This document shows positions 1-5,926 of a DNA stretch of 14,698 bases, piece by piece; the stretch's first letter is position 1; every line of letters starts with the position of its first letter. Source of the stretch: Proteiniphilum sp. UBA1403. GTDB taxonomy: Bacteria > Bacteroidota > Bacteroidia > Bacteroidales > Dysgonomonadaceae. The stretch lies in contig DBQD01000037.1 of NCBI GenBank assembly GCA_002305715.1, positions 1 to 14,698 of the forward strand, in the 5' to 3' direction. A model generated the notes under the pieces. That model did not search any database. It saw only the letters and a program-made list of their open reading frames with translations, and was not told the origin of the DNA. Made by a program: the position numbers and the translations under genes.

Positions 1-31
1 TGTCCTTTTGGAACAGCCCCTTTATTTTTTT
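1..31 (+). terminator. Truncated intrinsic terminator of a convergent gene left of the window
   Basis: Bases 1-20 contain TGTCC, a TTTT loop, then GG-A-ACA and GCCCC, followed by TTTA and seven Ts (25-31). This is the shape of the loop, right arm and T-tract of a rho-independent terminator whose left arm (expected to start GGGGC) lies outside the window. It would serve a plus-strand gene ending just before base 1, convergent with folE. The visible stem is only five pairs with one bulged base, so the call depends on the unseen sequence. Confidence 0.45.
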
Positions 32-48
32 GAAGCAGTAATCTTGAA

Positions 49-621
49 TTATTTGATAAGATTGATAAATTCTTCACGCGTTTTCTGTTCCCTGAAAACA
101 CCCGTAAAATCAGAAGTTGTGGTAATTGAATTTTGCTTCTCCACTCCTCGCATCTGCATGCACATATGTTGAGCTTCTATTACCACCATCACTCCCATGG
201 GGTTAAGTGTTTTCTGAATGCACTCTTTAATTTGAGTCGTTAAGCGTTCCTGCACTTGCAATCGGTGAGCAAAAATATCTACAACACGGGCAATCTTACT
301 CAAACCGGTAATATATCCATCGGGGATATATGCTACATGCGCTTTTCCAAAAAAAGGCAACATATGATGTTCACACAGTGAAAACAGGTCAATGTCCTTT
401 ACTATCACCATTTGGCGATAGTTTTCCTTGAAAAGAGCCGAACGAAGCACCTCTTCCGGATCCTGCCAATAGCCTCTTGTCAGATTTTGCAAAGCTTTTG
501 CCACCCTGTCGGGTGTCTTTACAAGTCCTTCACGTTGAATATCCTCTCCCAACAGCGAGAGAATTTCCCGCATATGTTCCGCTATGACCGGTTTTTTCTG
601 TTCTGATTCTTCAAAAGTCAT
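49..621 (-). CDS. folE: GTP cyclohydrolase I (FolE)
   Basis: Catalyses GTP to 7,8-dihydroneopterin triphosphate, the first step of folate/tetrahydropterin synthesis, as a cytosolic multimer. From the ATG at 621 the protein has 190 residues, close to the usual bacterial length. The motif SLCEHHMLPF supplies zinc ligands Cys83 and His86 and the catalytic His85; EAQHMCMQMRG supplies the third zinc ligand Cys154. The C-terminal GVEKQNSITTTSDFTG stretch is also family-typical. All key residues are present, so it should be active. The frame stays open to a TTG at 642 (197 residues), which would overlap the stop of the upstream SPOR gene by 4 nt (TTGA). I prefer the ATG, since the extra seven residues are not typical of the family. 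It is the last gene of the SPOR-folE unit, transcribed from about 1240. Confidence 0.95.
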   Translation of the reverse strand: MTFEESEQKKPVIAEHMREILSLLGEDIQREGLVKTPDRVAKALQNLTRGYWQDPEEVLRSALFKENYRQMVIVKDIDLFSLCEHHMLPFFGKAHVAYIPDGYITGLSKIARVVDIFAHRLQVQERLTTQIKECIQKTLNPMGVMVVIEAQHMCMQMRGVEKQNSITTTSDFTGVFREQKTREEFINLIK

Positions 622-638
622 TCCTACTAGCTTTAATT

Positions 639-1181
639 TCAATTTACCGGAATTTTTACTTCGTCCACCACTATATACATCTCTTTACCAAAGGATGGAA
701 AAGCTTTTCTCAGTTCCTGCATGACTGCTTCAGCCTCCTCACGCGTGGTGAAATTGCCAACTCTCAATCGCCAAAACGGAGAATCGAACAGCACCACTGT
801 CTCATGTTCGGGGAACAGGTTATTAATCTGAGTCTGTTTACGGATCGCCTCATTCTTTGAGGTTCGTTGGTCATTACCTGAAAAAGCTTGTATTTTGAAT
901 CCCCGCATCTTATGAAACTGAGTTGAACCATCGGCACTTGTGTAAACAGGACGTGTGGGTGCCATGGGGCGTCCCAACACGCGACTTATGCTTTCATCCT
1001 CATATACGGTAACTCTACCCTTTCCCGGGACAACCGCATTCAACTCCTGTAGAATCTCCTTCTTTTGCGACGATCCCTGTGAAGATGTTTCCGAAACATT
1101 TTGAGCAGAAACCAGGAAGTAGGGCCCTGACAAAATCATCAACACGGAAGCAAAAAGGATAGAATGGAATTTATTATGCAT
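639..1181 (-). CDS. Exported SPOR-domain protein
   Basis: A 180-residue exported protein. Residues 1-26 form a signal peptide (basic start, hydrophobic core, cleavage probably after VSA, before QN); there is no lipobox cysteine. A charged linker follows, and residues about 92-172 form a SPOR domain (FKIQAFSGN ... FWRLRVGNFTTREEAEAVMQELRKAF), the fold that binds denuded glycan strands of septal peptidoglycan. The middle segment (VTVYEDESISRVLGRP) is shared with SPOR proteins of Bacteroidales as I know them, but has no assigned function. The ATG at 1181 is the natural start. It lies directly upstream of folE and its stop is within or next to the folE start region. It has its own promoter (1248-1276), separated from tpiA by a hairpin. 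The exact role is unknown; peptidoglycan binding at the division site is inferred from the domain. Confidence 0.87.
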   Translation of the reverse strand: MHNKFHSILFASVLMILSGPYFLVSAQNVSETSSQGSSQKKEILQELNAVVPGKGRVTVYEDESISRVLGRPMAPTRPVYTSADGSTQFHKMRGFKIQAFSGNDQRTSKNEAIRKQTQINNLFPEHETVVLFDSPFWRLRVGNFTTREEAEAVMQELRKAFPSFGKEMYIVVDEVKIPVN

Positions 1182-1247
1182 ACTTTTCGATGTTTAGCGG
1201 TAGTTGAGTGCTGAAAAACTAAAAGTCGAGCAACTCACACCCGACTA

Positions 1248-1276
1248 CAAAGATAGCGAAACACCACAGACCCAAC
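1248..1276 (-). promoter_or_regulatory. Predicted promoter of SPOR-folE
   Basis: On the minus strand a perfect Bacteroidota -7 box TATCTTTG (TAnnTTTG) lies at 1255-1248, with GTTG at 1276-1273 as the -33 element, 17 nt apart. Transcription would start near 1240, leaving a leader of about 60 nt before the ATG at 1181. The -33 element sits in the loop of the hairpin at 1262-1290. Confidence 0.6.
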
Positions 1277-1290
1277 ACGGATCTGTGGTG
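1262..1290 (-). terminator. Perfect 9-bp hairpin after tpiA, terminator-like
   Basis: CACCACAGA (1262-1270) and TCTGTGGTG (1282-1290) are perfect reverse complements around an 11-nt loop, 16 nt past the tpiA stop. On the minus strand the stem is followed by TTTCGC, so the U-tract is poor. It is most likely a weak or partial terminator of the tpiA unit; as DNA it also overlaps the SPOR promoter -33 region and could be a protein-binding dyad instead. Confidence 0.5.
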
Positions 1291-1306
1291 AAATTCTGTT
1301 AATCAC

Positions 1307-2062
1307 TTAAAAAGCCTCAATAATTGGCATGAATTTATCCACACCCAAAGAAGCTCCACCAATTAAACCTCCATCTACATCGGGATTCGAGAATAGTTCC
1401 TTTGCGTTTGAAGCATTACAGCTTCCACCATACAAGATTGAGGTATTATCGGCAACATCTTTGCCATATTTTGCAACCAGTGTTTCGCGGATAAAAGCAT
1501 GCATCTCCTGTGCCTGAGCAGCTGTAGCAGTCTTACCTGTTCCAATAGCCCATACCGGCTCGTAAGCAAGTACAATCTTACCGAAATCCTCTGCAGAAAG
1601 GTCAAACAAAGAGGACTCGATCTGTGATTTTACCACTTCGAAGTGCTTTTCAGCTTCTCTTTCTTCCAGTACCTCTCCAATACAAAAGATGGGGGTAAGA
1701 CCGTTTGCAAGTGCCAACAATACTTTTTCCTTCAAGATCTCAGCGGTTTCGTGATAGTATGCTCTTCTTTCACTATGACCCAAAATCACATATGTAGCAC
1801 CTGTTGAAGCAATCATCGATGCTGCTATTTCACCGGTGTAGGCTCCCGATGCCTTATCGGCACAGTTTTGTGCAGCTACCCCAATTTTGGTTGTATCTAC
1901 TGCATTCACAACACTTGCTAAATGAATAAACGGAGTGCCGATGACCACGTCACAGTTTACCGTTTTGTCTTTCAGTGCTTCATTTAATGCAGTTGCCAAG
2001 GCAACGCCTTCCTGCAGGTTCAAGTTCATTTTCCAATTACCTGCTACAATGTTTTTTCTCAT
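1307..2062 (-). CDS. tpiA: Triosephosphate isomerase
   Basis: Interconverts dihydroxyacetone phosphate and glyceraldehyde 3-phosphate in glycolysis and gluconeogenesis; cytosolic TIM barrel. From the ATG at 2062 it has 251 residues, normal for the family. Catalytic residues are all visible: Asn9 and Lys11 in AGNWKMN, His96 in ILGHSERR, and Glu168 in AYEPVWAIGTGK, followed by the flexible loop 6 sequence. The phosphate-binding SILYGGS and GLIGGASL motifs are intact. An in-frame TTG at 2068 would add only two residues and is not needed. It lies 10 nt after the MauE/DoxX-like gene, so is probably cotranscribed with it and with the DUF1599 gene. Coupling a glycolytic enzyme to those two genes is unexplained but, as far as I know, common in Bacteroidales. 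Confidence 0.97.
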   Translation of the reverse strand: MRKNIVAGNWKMNLNLQEGVALATALNEALKDKTVNCDVVIGTPFIHLASVVNAVDTTKIGVAAQNCADKASGAYTGEIAASMIASTGATYVILGHSERRAYYHETAEILKEKVLLALANGLTPIFCIGEVLEEREAEKHFEVVKSQIESSLFDLSAEDFGKIVLAYEPVWAIGTGKTATAAQAQEMHAFIRETLVAKYGKDVADNTSILYGGSCNASNAKELFSNPDVDGGLIGGASLGVDKFMPIIEAF

Positions 2063-2072
2063 AAACAATCTT

Positions 2073-3227
2073 TTATTTAATAATTAATGCAATCTTTTCT
2101 GTGTTGGGCACTCTGCTGTCGTCCCACTTACCCATTACTGTACCTGCTTTCAAAAGCATCAGTCCAGGATTAGACCGTATCATGGTTTTCAGGACCCTCT
2201 CATCAACATGAGCAAACTGAAAGCCTGTCTTATTTTGTTTTTCCCACCCCCCTACGACTCCAGGATCCGATGCTGTAAGCAGATAAAATGGCAAACCTTT
2301 CTCTGCCGCAAAGGCTGCAACTGCTTTGAAACGGTTAAGATGCTTCATATGCATATCTTCCAGTGAATAGGCCACCATCAAGAAACTAAATGAGGGGTCT
2401 ACGAGTAGCATGTCGGTGATATCTCCACCGGTATTCCAACTGTCGGTTGACTCATCAAAATAGAGTGCCTCCACCGCAAAATCTTTGATACCCGGTTTTT
2501 CACCTTTGCGCACCAAGTTGGTTTTCATCTCCACAAAGGTCCAAGTTGAATCGTTCCATGGATAATTCTCTTCTGTAAACTCCTGGGCTACGCCATCCTT
2601 GCTGTAGATAAAAATGGTTTCATAGATATCGGCTTTCTCCGGATCCACATACATTTGTTGCGCAATATTGGCCCCCACTTTGTATGGACGGAAGTCTACC
2701 ACTGGCAGTCTGTATAGGTTGTGTAACGCAAAAAGTAATCCAAATAGAAGTATGATGAAAGCCATAGGCACCCTCATTTTAAATGGAACGAAAGGTTTAA
2801 TCCATCGTCTTTTGAGCAGTAACCAAATAGCAGCTACAAGCAATACAACATTTTTATAATAAGTTTGCCAGTTACTAATGATAAATGCATCGCCAAAACA
2901 ACCACAATCGGGCACAGGATTGGCTATTGCGACCCATAAAGTAAGTGGTGTAAAGAAAACCATGATAAGCAGTATCATGCGAGTGGTCCACTTCCTGAAT
3001 ATTCCAATGAGTAGAAGTGCACCTAAAGCAAACTCCAATGTTACTAGGAATATAGCCGCTGGCAAAGCAATTGGAAAAAGAATCGTCAAGTCAAGGTGTA
3101 TCAGATAATCCTCTATTTTGTATGTGAAACCAAGAGGATCAATGGCCTTCATGAGTCCGGAAAAAACAAATGTAACTCCCACAATTATACGGGAGATTAA
3201 TAACATTATTTTTGCAGCTCTACTCAT
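2073..3227 (-). CDS. MauE/DoxX-like membrane protein with thioredoxin-like C-terminal domain
   Basis: A 384-residue membrane protein. The N-terminal half has four or five hydrophobic helices (about 7-25, 48-76, 82-102, 125-138, 153-170), with the start RIIVGVTFVFSGLMKAIDP typical of DoxX-type proteins. The motif CGCFGD at residues 108-113 is the hallmark of the MauE/DoxX redox-associated group. Residues about 175-384 are soluble and probably periplasmic; the end (SNPGLMLLKAGTVMGKWDD) resembles the cis-proline strand and final strand of a thioredoxin fold, but I see no CxxC. The only vicinal cysteines are in CGC, so any thiol chemistry would be in the membrane part. ATG at 3227 is 5 nt after the DUF1599 stop, and tpiA follows 10 nt downstream. 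A role in envelope disulfide or redox chemistry is inferred from family membership only. Confidence 0.85.
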   Translation of the reverse strand: MSRAAKIMLLISRIIVGVTFVFSGLMKAIDPLGFTYKIEDYLIHLDLTILFPIALPAAIFLVTLEFALGALLLIGIFRKWTTRMILLIMVFFTPLTLWVAIANPVPDCGCFGDAFIISNWQTYYKNVVLLVAAIWLLLKRRWIKPFVPFKMRVPMAFIILLFGLLFALHNLYRLPVVDFRPYKVGANIAQQMYVDPEKADIYETIFIYSKDGVAQEFTEENYPWNDSTWTFVEMKTNLVRKGEKPGIKDFAVEALYFDESTDSWNTGGDITDMLLVDPSFSFLMVAYSLEDMHMKHLNRFKAVAAFAAEKGLPFYLLTASDPGVVGGWEKQNKTGFQFAHVDERVLKTMIRSNPGLMLLKAGTVMGKWDDSRVPNTEKIALIIK

Positions 3228-3232
3228 GACTC

Positions 3233-3781
3233 TTATTCTTCGAAGTGCAATTTAATCAATCCAAAAATTGCATAATTTACCATATCACGATAGTTGGCAT
3301 CTACACCCTCCGAGATAAGTGTTTGCCCCATGAGACCTTCTATTTCCTTTGTTCGGTATACCTTAACCAGAATGAGATCGGTGAAAGAACTTACACGCAT
3401 ATTACGCCAGGCTTCGTCGTAATCATGATTTTTGGCACTCATCAGAGTTTTTGTCTCAGCCATATGTCTATCGTATAACTCCAAAGCAATTTCGGCCGTA
3501 ATATCAATGCTATCCACATACCCCAACTGAAGCTGTATCAATGCAATGATTCCATAATTCACTATACCAATAAGTTCGGGAATTATTCCTTCGTTTACCC
3601 TATTCTCTTTTTTCACCTCAAGCGTTCGAATCCGCTTGGCTTTGATGAAAATCTGATCGGTAACCGATTCGGGCCTTAGTATACGCCAGGAAGCACCATA
3701 GTCATGCAATTTCTTTGCAAATATCTCCCGGCAAATCCCCACTACTTCGTCGAATTGTTTGTTGGTCACATCCATATGCAT
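3233..3781 (-). CDS. DUF1599 protein with an internal duplication
   Basis: From the ATG at 3781 this is a 182-residue soluble protein without signal or membrane segment. It consists of two copies of one domain: residues about 22-88 (KKLHDYGASWRILR ... IGIVNYGIIALIQLQL) and 115-179 (AKNHDYDEAWRNMR ... DMVNYAIFGLIKLHF). HDYxxxWR, a TDxIxxKxxR segment and a VNYxIxxLI segment are repeated in both halves. This fits DUF1599 (PF07659), which I recall being linked to nucleotide-modification gene clusters; its reaction is not known to me. The frame is open to a TTG at 3823, but that codon coincides with the predicted -33 element and lies upstream of the -7 box (3798-3805), so it cannot be on the transcript. 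ATG 3781 or 3775 are the realistic starts. First gene of the unit with MauE/DoxX-like and tpiA (5-nt gap). Confidence 0.85.
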   Translation of the reverse strand: MHMDVTNKQFDEVVGICREIFAKKLHDYGASWRILRPESVTDQIFIKAKRIRTLEVKKENRVNEGIIPELIGIVNYGIIALIQLQLGYVDSIDITAEIALELYDRHMAETKTLMSAKNHDYDEAWRNMRVSSFTDLILVKVYRTKEIEGLMGQTLISEGVDANYRDMVNYAIFGLIKLHFEE

Positions 3782-3797
3782 TTTGATATCTGGCGAG

Positions 3798-3824
3798 CAA
3801 AGATAAACAAAAAAAAGGTACAAG
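3798..3824 (-). promoter_or_regulatory. Predicted promoter of the DUF1599-MauE-tpiA unit
   Basis: The minus strand carries a perfect -7 box TATCTTTG at 3805-3798 and CTTG at 3824-3821 as a possible -33 element, 15 nt apart, somewhat short. The start site would be near 3790, giving an almost leaderless message for ATG 3781 or 3775. The -33 element falls within the preceding terminator hairpin. Confidence 0.55.
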
Positions 3825-3845
3825 CATTTAATCCTGTACCTTTTT
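3812..3845 (-). terminator. Intrinsic terminator after the M23 peptidase gene
   Basis: AAAAAGGTACA (3812-3822) and TGTACCTTTTT (3835-3845) form perfect 11-bp arms around a 12-nt loop. On the minus strand the stem runs into eight consecutive Ts (3816-3809). It lies 24 nt past the M23 stop. The symmetry gives five Ts on the plus strand too, so it could work in both directions, but no plus-strand gene approaches it. Confidence 0.85.
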
Positions 3846-3868
3846 ACGCGTGTGTAGTTACGCAGTTA

Positions 3869-4882
3869 TCATGAAATACGGAGGGTCTTCCCTACTCGCA
3901 ATACGGTTTTTGTGGTTATGTTATTCATATCGCAAATATCCTTAATTGAAATGCCATACTGCCGTGATATGGCACCCAATGTATCTCCCGATTTAATACG
4001 ATGGTATTTCACATCGCCGGAAACATACTTATTGGTCGCAGTGGTAGGTTCCTTATATACCGCAGGATTGGTAACCAAGACCTTGCTACTGTTGGTTGTT
4101 TTCCGATAACTTGAGTTCGTTACCAGATATTCATCACGATGGGTAACCTTATTATCAAAGTCGATTATGAAATTTGGATTGATGGGTTTACCCAGAAAAC
4201 GTGTTTCGAAATGAAGATGTGAACCGTATGATCGTCCTGTATTTCCAGCCAAGCCTATGGGCTGTCCTGAACGTACAAACTCATTTTCGTCGACCAGAAA
4301 TTTTGAAAGATGCCCATACACTGTCTCCAAACCATTTACATGGCGAATAACCAGATAATAGCCATATCCTTTTTTCTCGAATTGCTTAACTCTGATTTTA
4401 CCGTCAAAAGCGGCATAAATAGTATCACCAGTTTGAGCTTTGATGTCGATACCATAATGATAGCGACGACTACCTCTTCTTCCAAAATTAGAAGTCATGT
4501 GACCATTGGCTGGCATGGTAAAGTTTTCCAAATCTACCATGAATGTATCCGGTGCATTTTCCAAACTACCGTATATATTGACATGCTTGTTCATCCACAA
4601 ACCTCCATATATGTCGTCTGCCGGAATTTCATTGGGATCAAAAGACTCTCTACGATCTTCTGCTTCCTCCAACACCGATAAATCCATTTTTAATTTTAGC
4701 CCATCGGCAAAAAGACCTGTTGATTCACTTAAACTTGTACTGTGTAGTTGCCTTGAAGTAACTTCCGATCGTTCCTTCTCAGGTGCCTCTGAAGTATTTT
4801 GCGTGAAAGCGTTCAATGTCACAAACATCAAGGTTGCAGGTAAAATAAGGCGTGCTTTTGAAAAAAATTGTTGACTTTCCAT
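3869..4882 (-). CDS. Exported M23 metallopeptidase with C-terminal LysM domain
   Basis: A 337-residue cell-wall hydrolase. Residues 1-27 look like a signal peptide (hydrophobic ILPATLMFVTLNAFT, then QN). Residues 28-120 form a low-complexity, charged linker region. The M23 (LytM-type) domain spans about 122-240: zinc ligands His142 and Asp146 (YHYGID), His191 in YGHLSKF, and His222/His224 in GSHLHFE are all present, so it should be an active endopeptidase cutting peptidoglycan cross-bridges or stem peptides rather than a degenerate EnvC-like activator. Residues about 292-336 form a LysM domain (YHRIKSGDTLGAISRQYG ... LRVGKTLRI) for glycan binding. ATG at 4882 leads directly into the signal peptide. 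It is 59 nt after ndk with no clear terminator or promoter between them, so cotranscription is likely; the strong terminator at 3812-3845 ends the unit. Confidence 0.93.
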   Translation of the reverse strand: MESQQFFSKARLILPATLMFVTLNAFTQNTSEAPEKERSEVTSRQLHSTSLSESTGLFADGLKLKMDLSVLEEAEDRRESFDPNEIPADDIYGGLWMNKHVNIYGSLENAPDTFMVDLENFTMPANGHMTSNFGRRGSRRYHYGIDIKAQTGDTIYAAFDGKIRVKQFEKKGYGYYLVIRHVNGLETVYGHLSKFLVDENEFVRSGQPIGLAGNTGRSYGSHLHFETRFLGKPINPNFIIDFDNKVTHRDEYLVTNSSYRKTTNSSKVLVTNPAVYKEPTTATNKYVSGDVKYHRIKSGDTLGAISRQYGISIKDICDMNNITTKTVLRVGKTLRIS

Positions 4883-4941
4883 TTCGACCTGACTCTTTAT
4901 TTTTTTTGAAACGTTGTATTTATTAGTAGTCCTTTTTGTTG

Positions 4942-5403
4942 TTACAGTTCGTCCGGCGCATATAAAAAGGGAATGAGGTGAGGTGAATCGTCCACAATTT
5001 CCCCTGGGTTGAAAAACCTCTTTAGTTCTATTTCTGCTGTTTCGAGAGAATCGGATGCATGTACGATATTTTCCTGTACGCTCATGCTGTAATCACCCCT
5101 GATAGTGCCAGGCAACGCTTCTCGTCCGTTTGTTACGCCTGTTAACTTCCTGACAATGTTCACCACATCCACACCCTTGAGTGCCATTACAATACAGGGA
5201 CCGGCTTGCATAGAATCCTTTATCCGTCCGTAAAATGGTTTATGTAACAAGTGGGCGTAATGCTCTGCAAGAGTTTCATCCGATAGACGCACCATCTTCA
5301 TCCCGACAATTTGGATCCCTTTTTTTTCAAAGCGACTGATCACTTCTCCCAAGATACCACGTTGAACTGCTGATGGTTTTAGAATTACGAGCGTTACCTG
5401 CAT
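4942..5403 (-). CDS. ndk: Nucleoside diphosphate kinase
   Basis: Transfers the gamma-phosphate from ATP to nucleoside diphosphates through a phosphohistidine, balancing NTP and dNTP pools in the cytosol. The 153-residue length is normal (about 140-155). Lys9 lies in TLVILKP, and the nucleotide-binding RG of the GTIRGDYSM motif is at 102-103. The catalytic histidine is His115 in NIVHASDS; the usual glycine after it is alanine here, and small or polar residues are seen at this site in relatives. The C-terminal FFNPGEIVDDSP extension is typical of Bacteroidales forms. ATG at 5403 is the only sensible start. It diverges from the DUF2723 gene across a 523-bp gap and is followed by the M23 gene. 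Confidence 0.97.
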   Translation of the reverse strand: MQVTLVILKPSAVQRGILGEVISRFEKKGIQIVGMKMVRLSDETLAEHYAHLLHKPFYGRIKDSMQAGPCIVMALKGVDVVNIVRKLTGVTNGREALPGTIRGDYSMSVQENIVHASDSLETAEIELKRFFNPGEIVDDSPHLIPFLYAPDEL

Positions 5404-5462
5404 GAACGATGAACAATTACAAAAGACCTTTTAATTATAGATTTTTTTCCTTAAACCGATTT

Positions 5463-5494
5463 CAAAGTAAACTTTTTATTACCGTTTTGCCAAA
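5463..5494 (-). promoter_or_regulatory. Predicted ndk promoter
   Basis: On the minus strand TTTG at 5494-5491 is followed after 20 nt by TTACTTTG at 5470-5463, one base off the TAnnTTTG -7 consensus. The start site would be near 5456, leaving a leader of about 50 nt before the ndk ATG. Confidence 0.5.
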
Positions 5495-5672
5495 TTGTAG
5501 CACCACTTTTTTTCCGATGCAAATTATAAATAAAATACGAATCCGATCCTATCCGCCTATTTTACAGGGTATTACTTAAAAACATGTTATAAAACATATT
5601 ATCCTTATTGTAAGGAGATTGCACAATTAAAGGAACTTTGTTCACTCTTTATGCATAGACTCACACTGAAAG

Positions 5673-5688
5673 AATTTGTATACGAATT
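5673..5688. repeat. Near-perfect 16-bp palindrome centred on GTATAC
   Basis: The sequence AATTTGTATACGAATT is its own reverse complement except for one symmetric position (T/G). It lies mid-gap between ndk and the DUF2723 gene, away from either predicted promoter. Such symmetry fits a dimeric regulator site but could be chance in AT-rich DNA. Confidence 0.35.
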
Positions 5689-5789
5689 AGAGCCTATTTG
5701 TGCAGTTAATTGATCCTATTTGCAAGATAGAAAAAGTTTTTGACTGTCTATTTATGGTAGTTAAAAGACCTTCCACATTGGCTGATACC

Positions 5790-5818
5790 CTATTATTTTA
5801 CTTTTTTTTAAATAATAG
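5790..5818. repeat. AT-rich 9-bp inverted repeat
   Basis: CTATTATTT (5790-5798) and AAATAATAG (5810-5818) are perfect reverse complements around an 11-nt loop containing eight Ts. It lies about 48 bp upstream of the DUF2723 -7 box. The stem is weak because it holds only one GC pair; a protein site or curved-DNA element is as likely as an RNA hairpin. Confidence 0.4.
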
Positions 5819-5865
5819 AAAACCAAAATGGATTGTAAAACATCCATGGAATAGGGGGAAATACG

Positions 5866-5873
5866 TATCTTTG
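5866..5873 (+). promoter_or_regulatory. Predicted -7 box for the DUF2723 gene
   Basis: A perfect TATCTTTG (TAnnTTTG) lies 53 nt before the ATG at 5927. No good TTTG stands at the expected -33 distance, so the promoter may rely on the -7 box or an activator. The start site would be near 5880. Confidence 0.5.
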
Positions 5874-5926
5874 CCACAATTTCATATTCATATTAAGTCT
5901 GATTTCTCAAATCAACAAAATACAGA

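Larger units (their letters stand above)
5404..5926. other. AT-rich divergent intergenic region (523 bp)
   Basis: This stretch separates the divergent ndk and DUF2723 genes. I see no convincing gene in it. It holds the two predicted promoters at its ends, a short inverted repeat ATGTT-ATAA-AACAT (5584-5597), a 16-bp near-palindrome (5673-5688) and an AT-rich 9-bp hairpin (5790-5818). The two promoters account for only about 100 bp, so roughly 370 bp in the middle remains unexplained; a small RNA or regulator-binding region is possible but nothing proves it. Confidence 0.6.

Noticed and set aside
622..642. TTG start at 642 for folE giving seven extra residues and an overlap with the SPOR stop.
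   Set aside because: The ATG at 621 gives a normal-length FolE and the added residues do not look family-like. Translational coupling through TTGA remains possible but less likely.
3782..3823. TTG start at 3823 for the DUF1599 protein.
   Set aside because: The codon lies in the predicted -33 element, upstream of the -7 box, and within the terminator hairpin; it would not be on the transcript.
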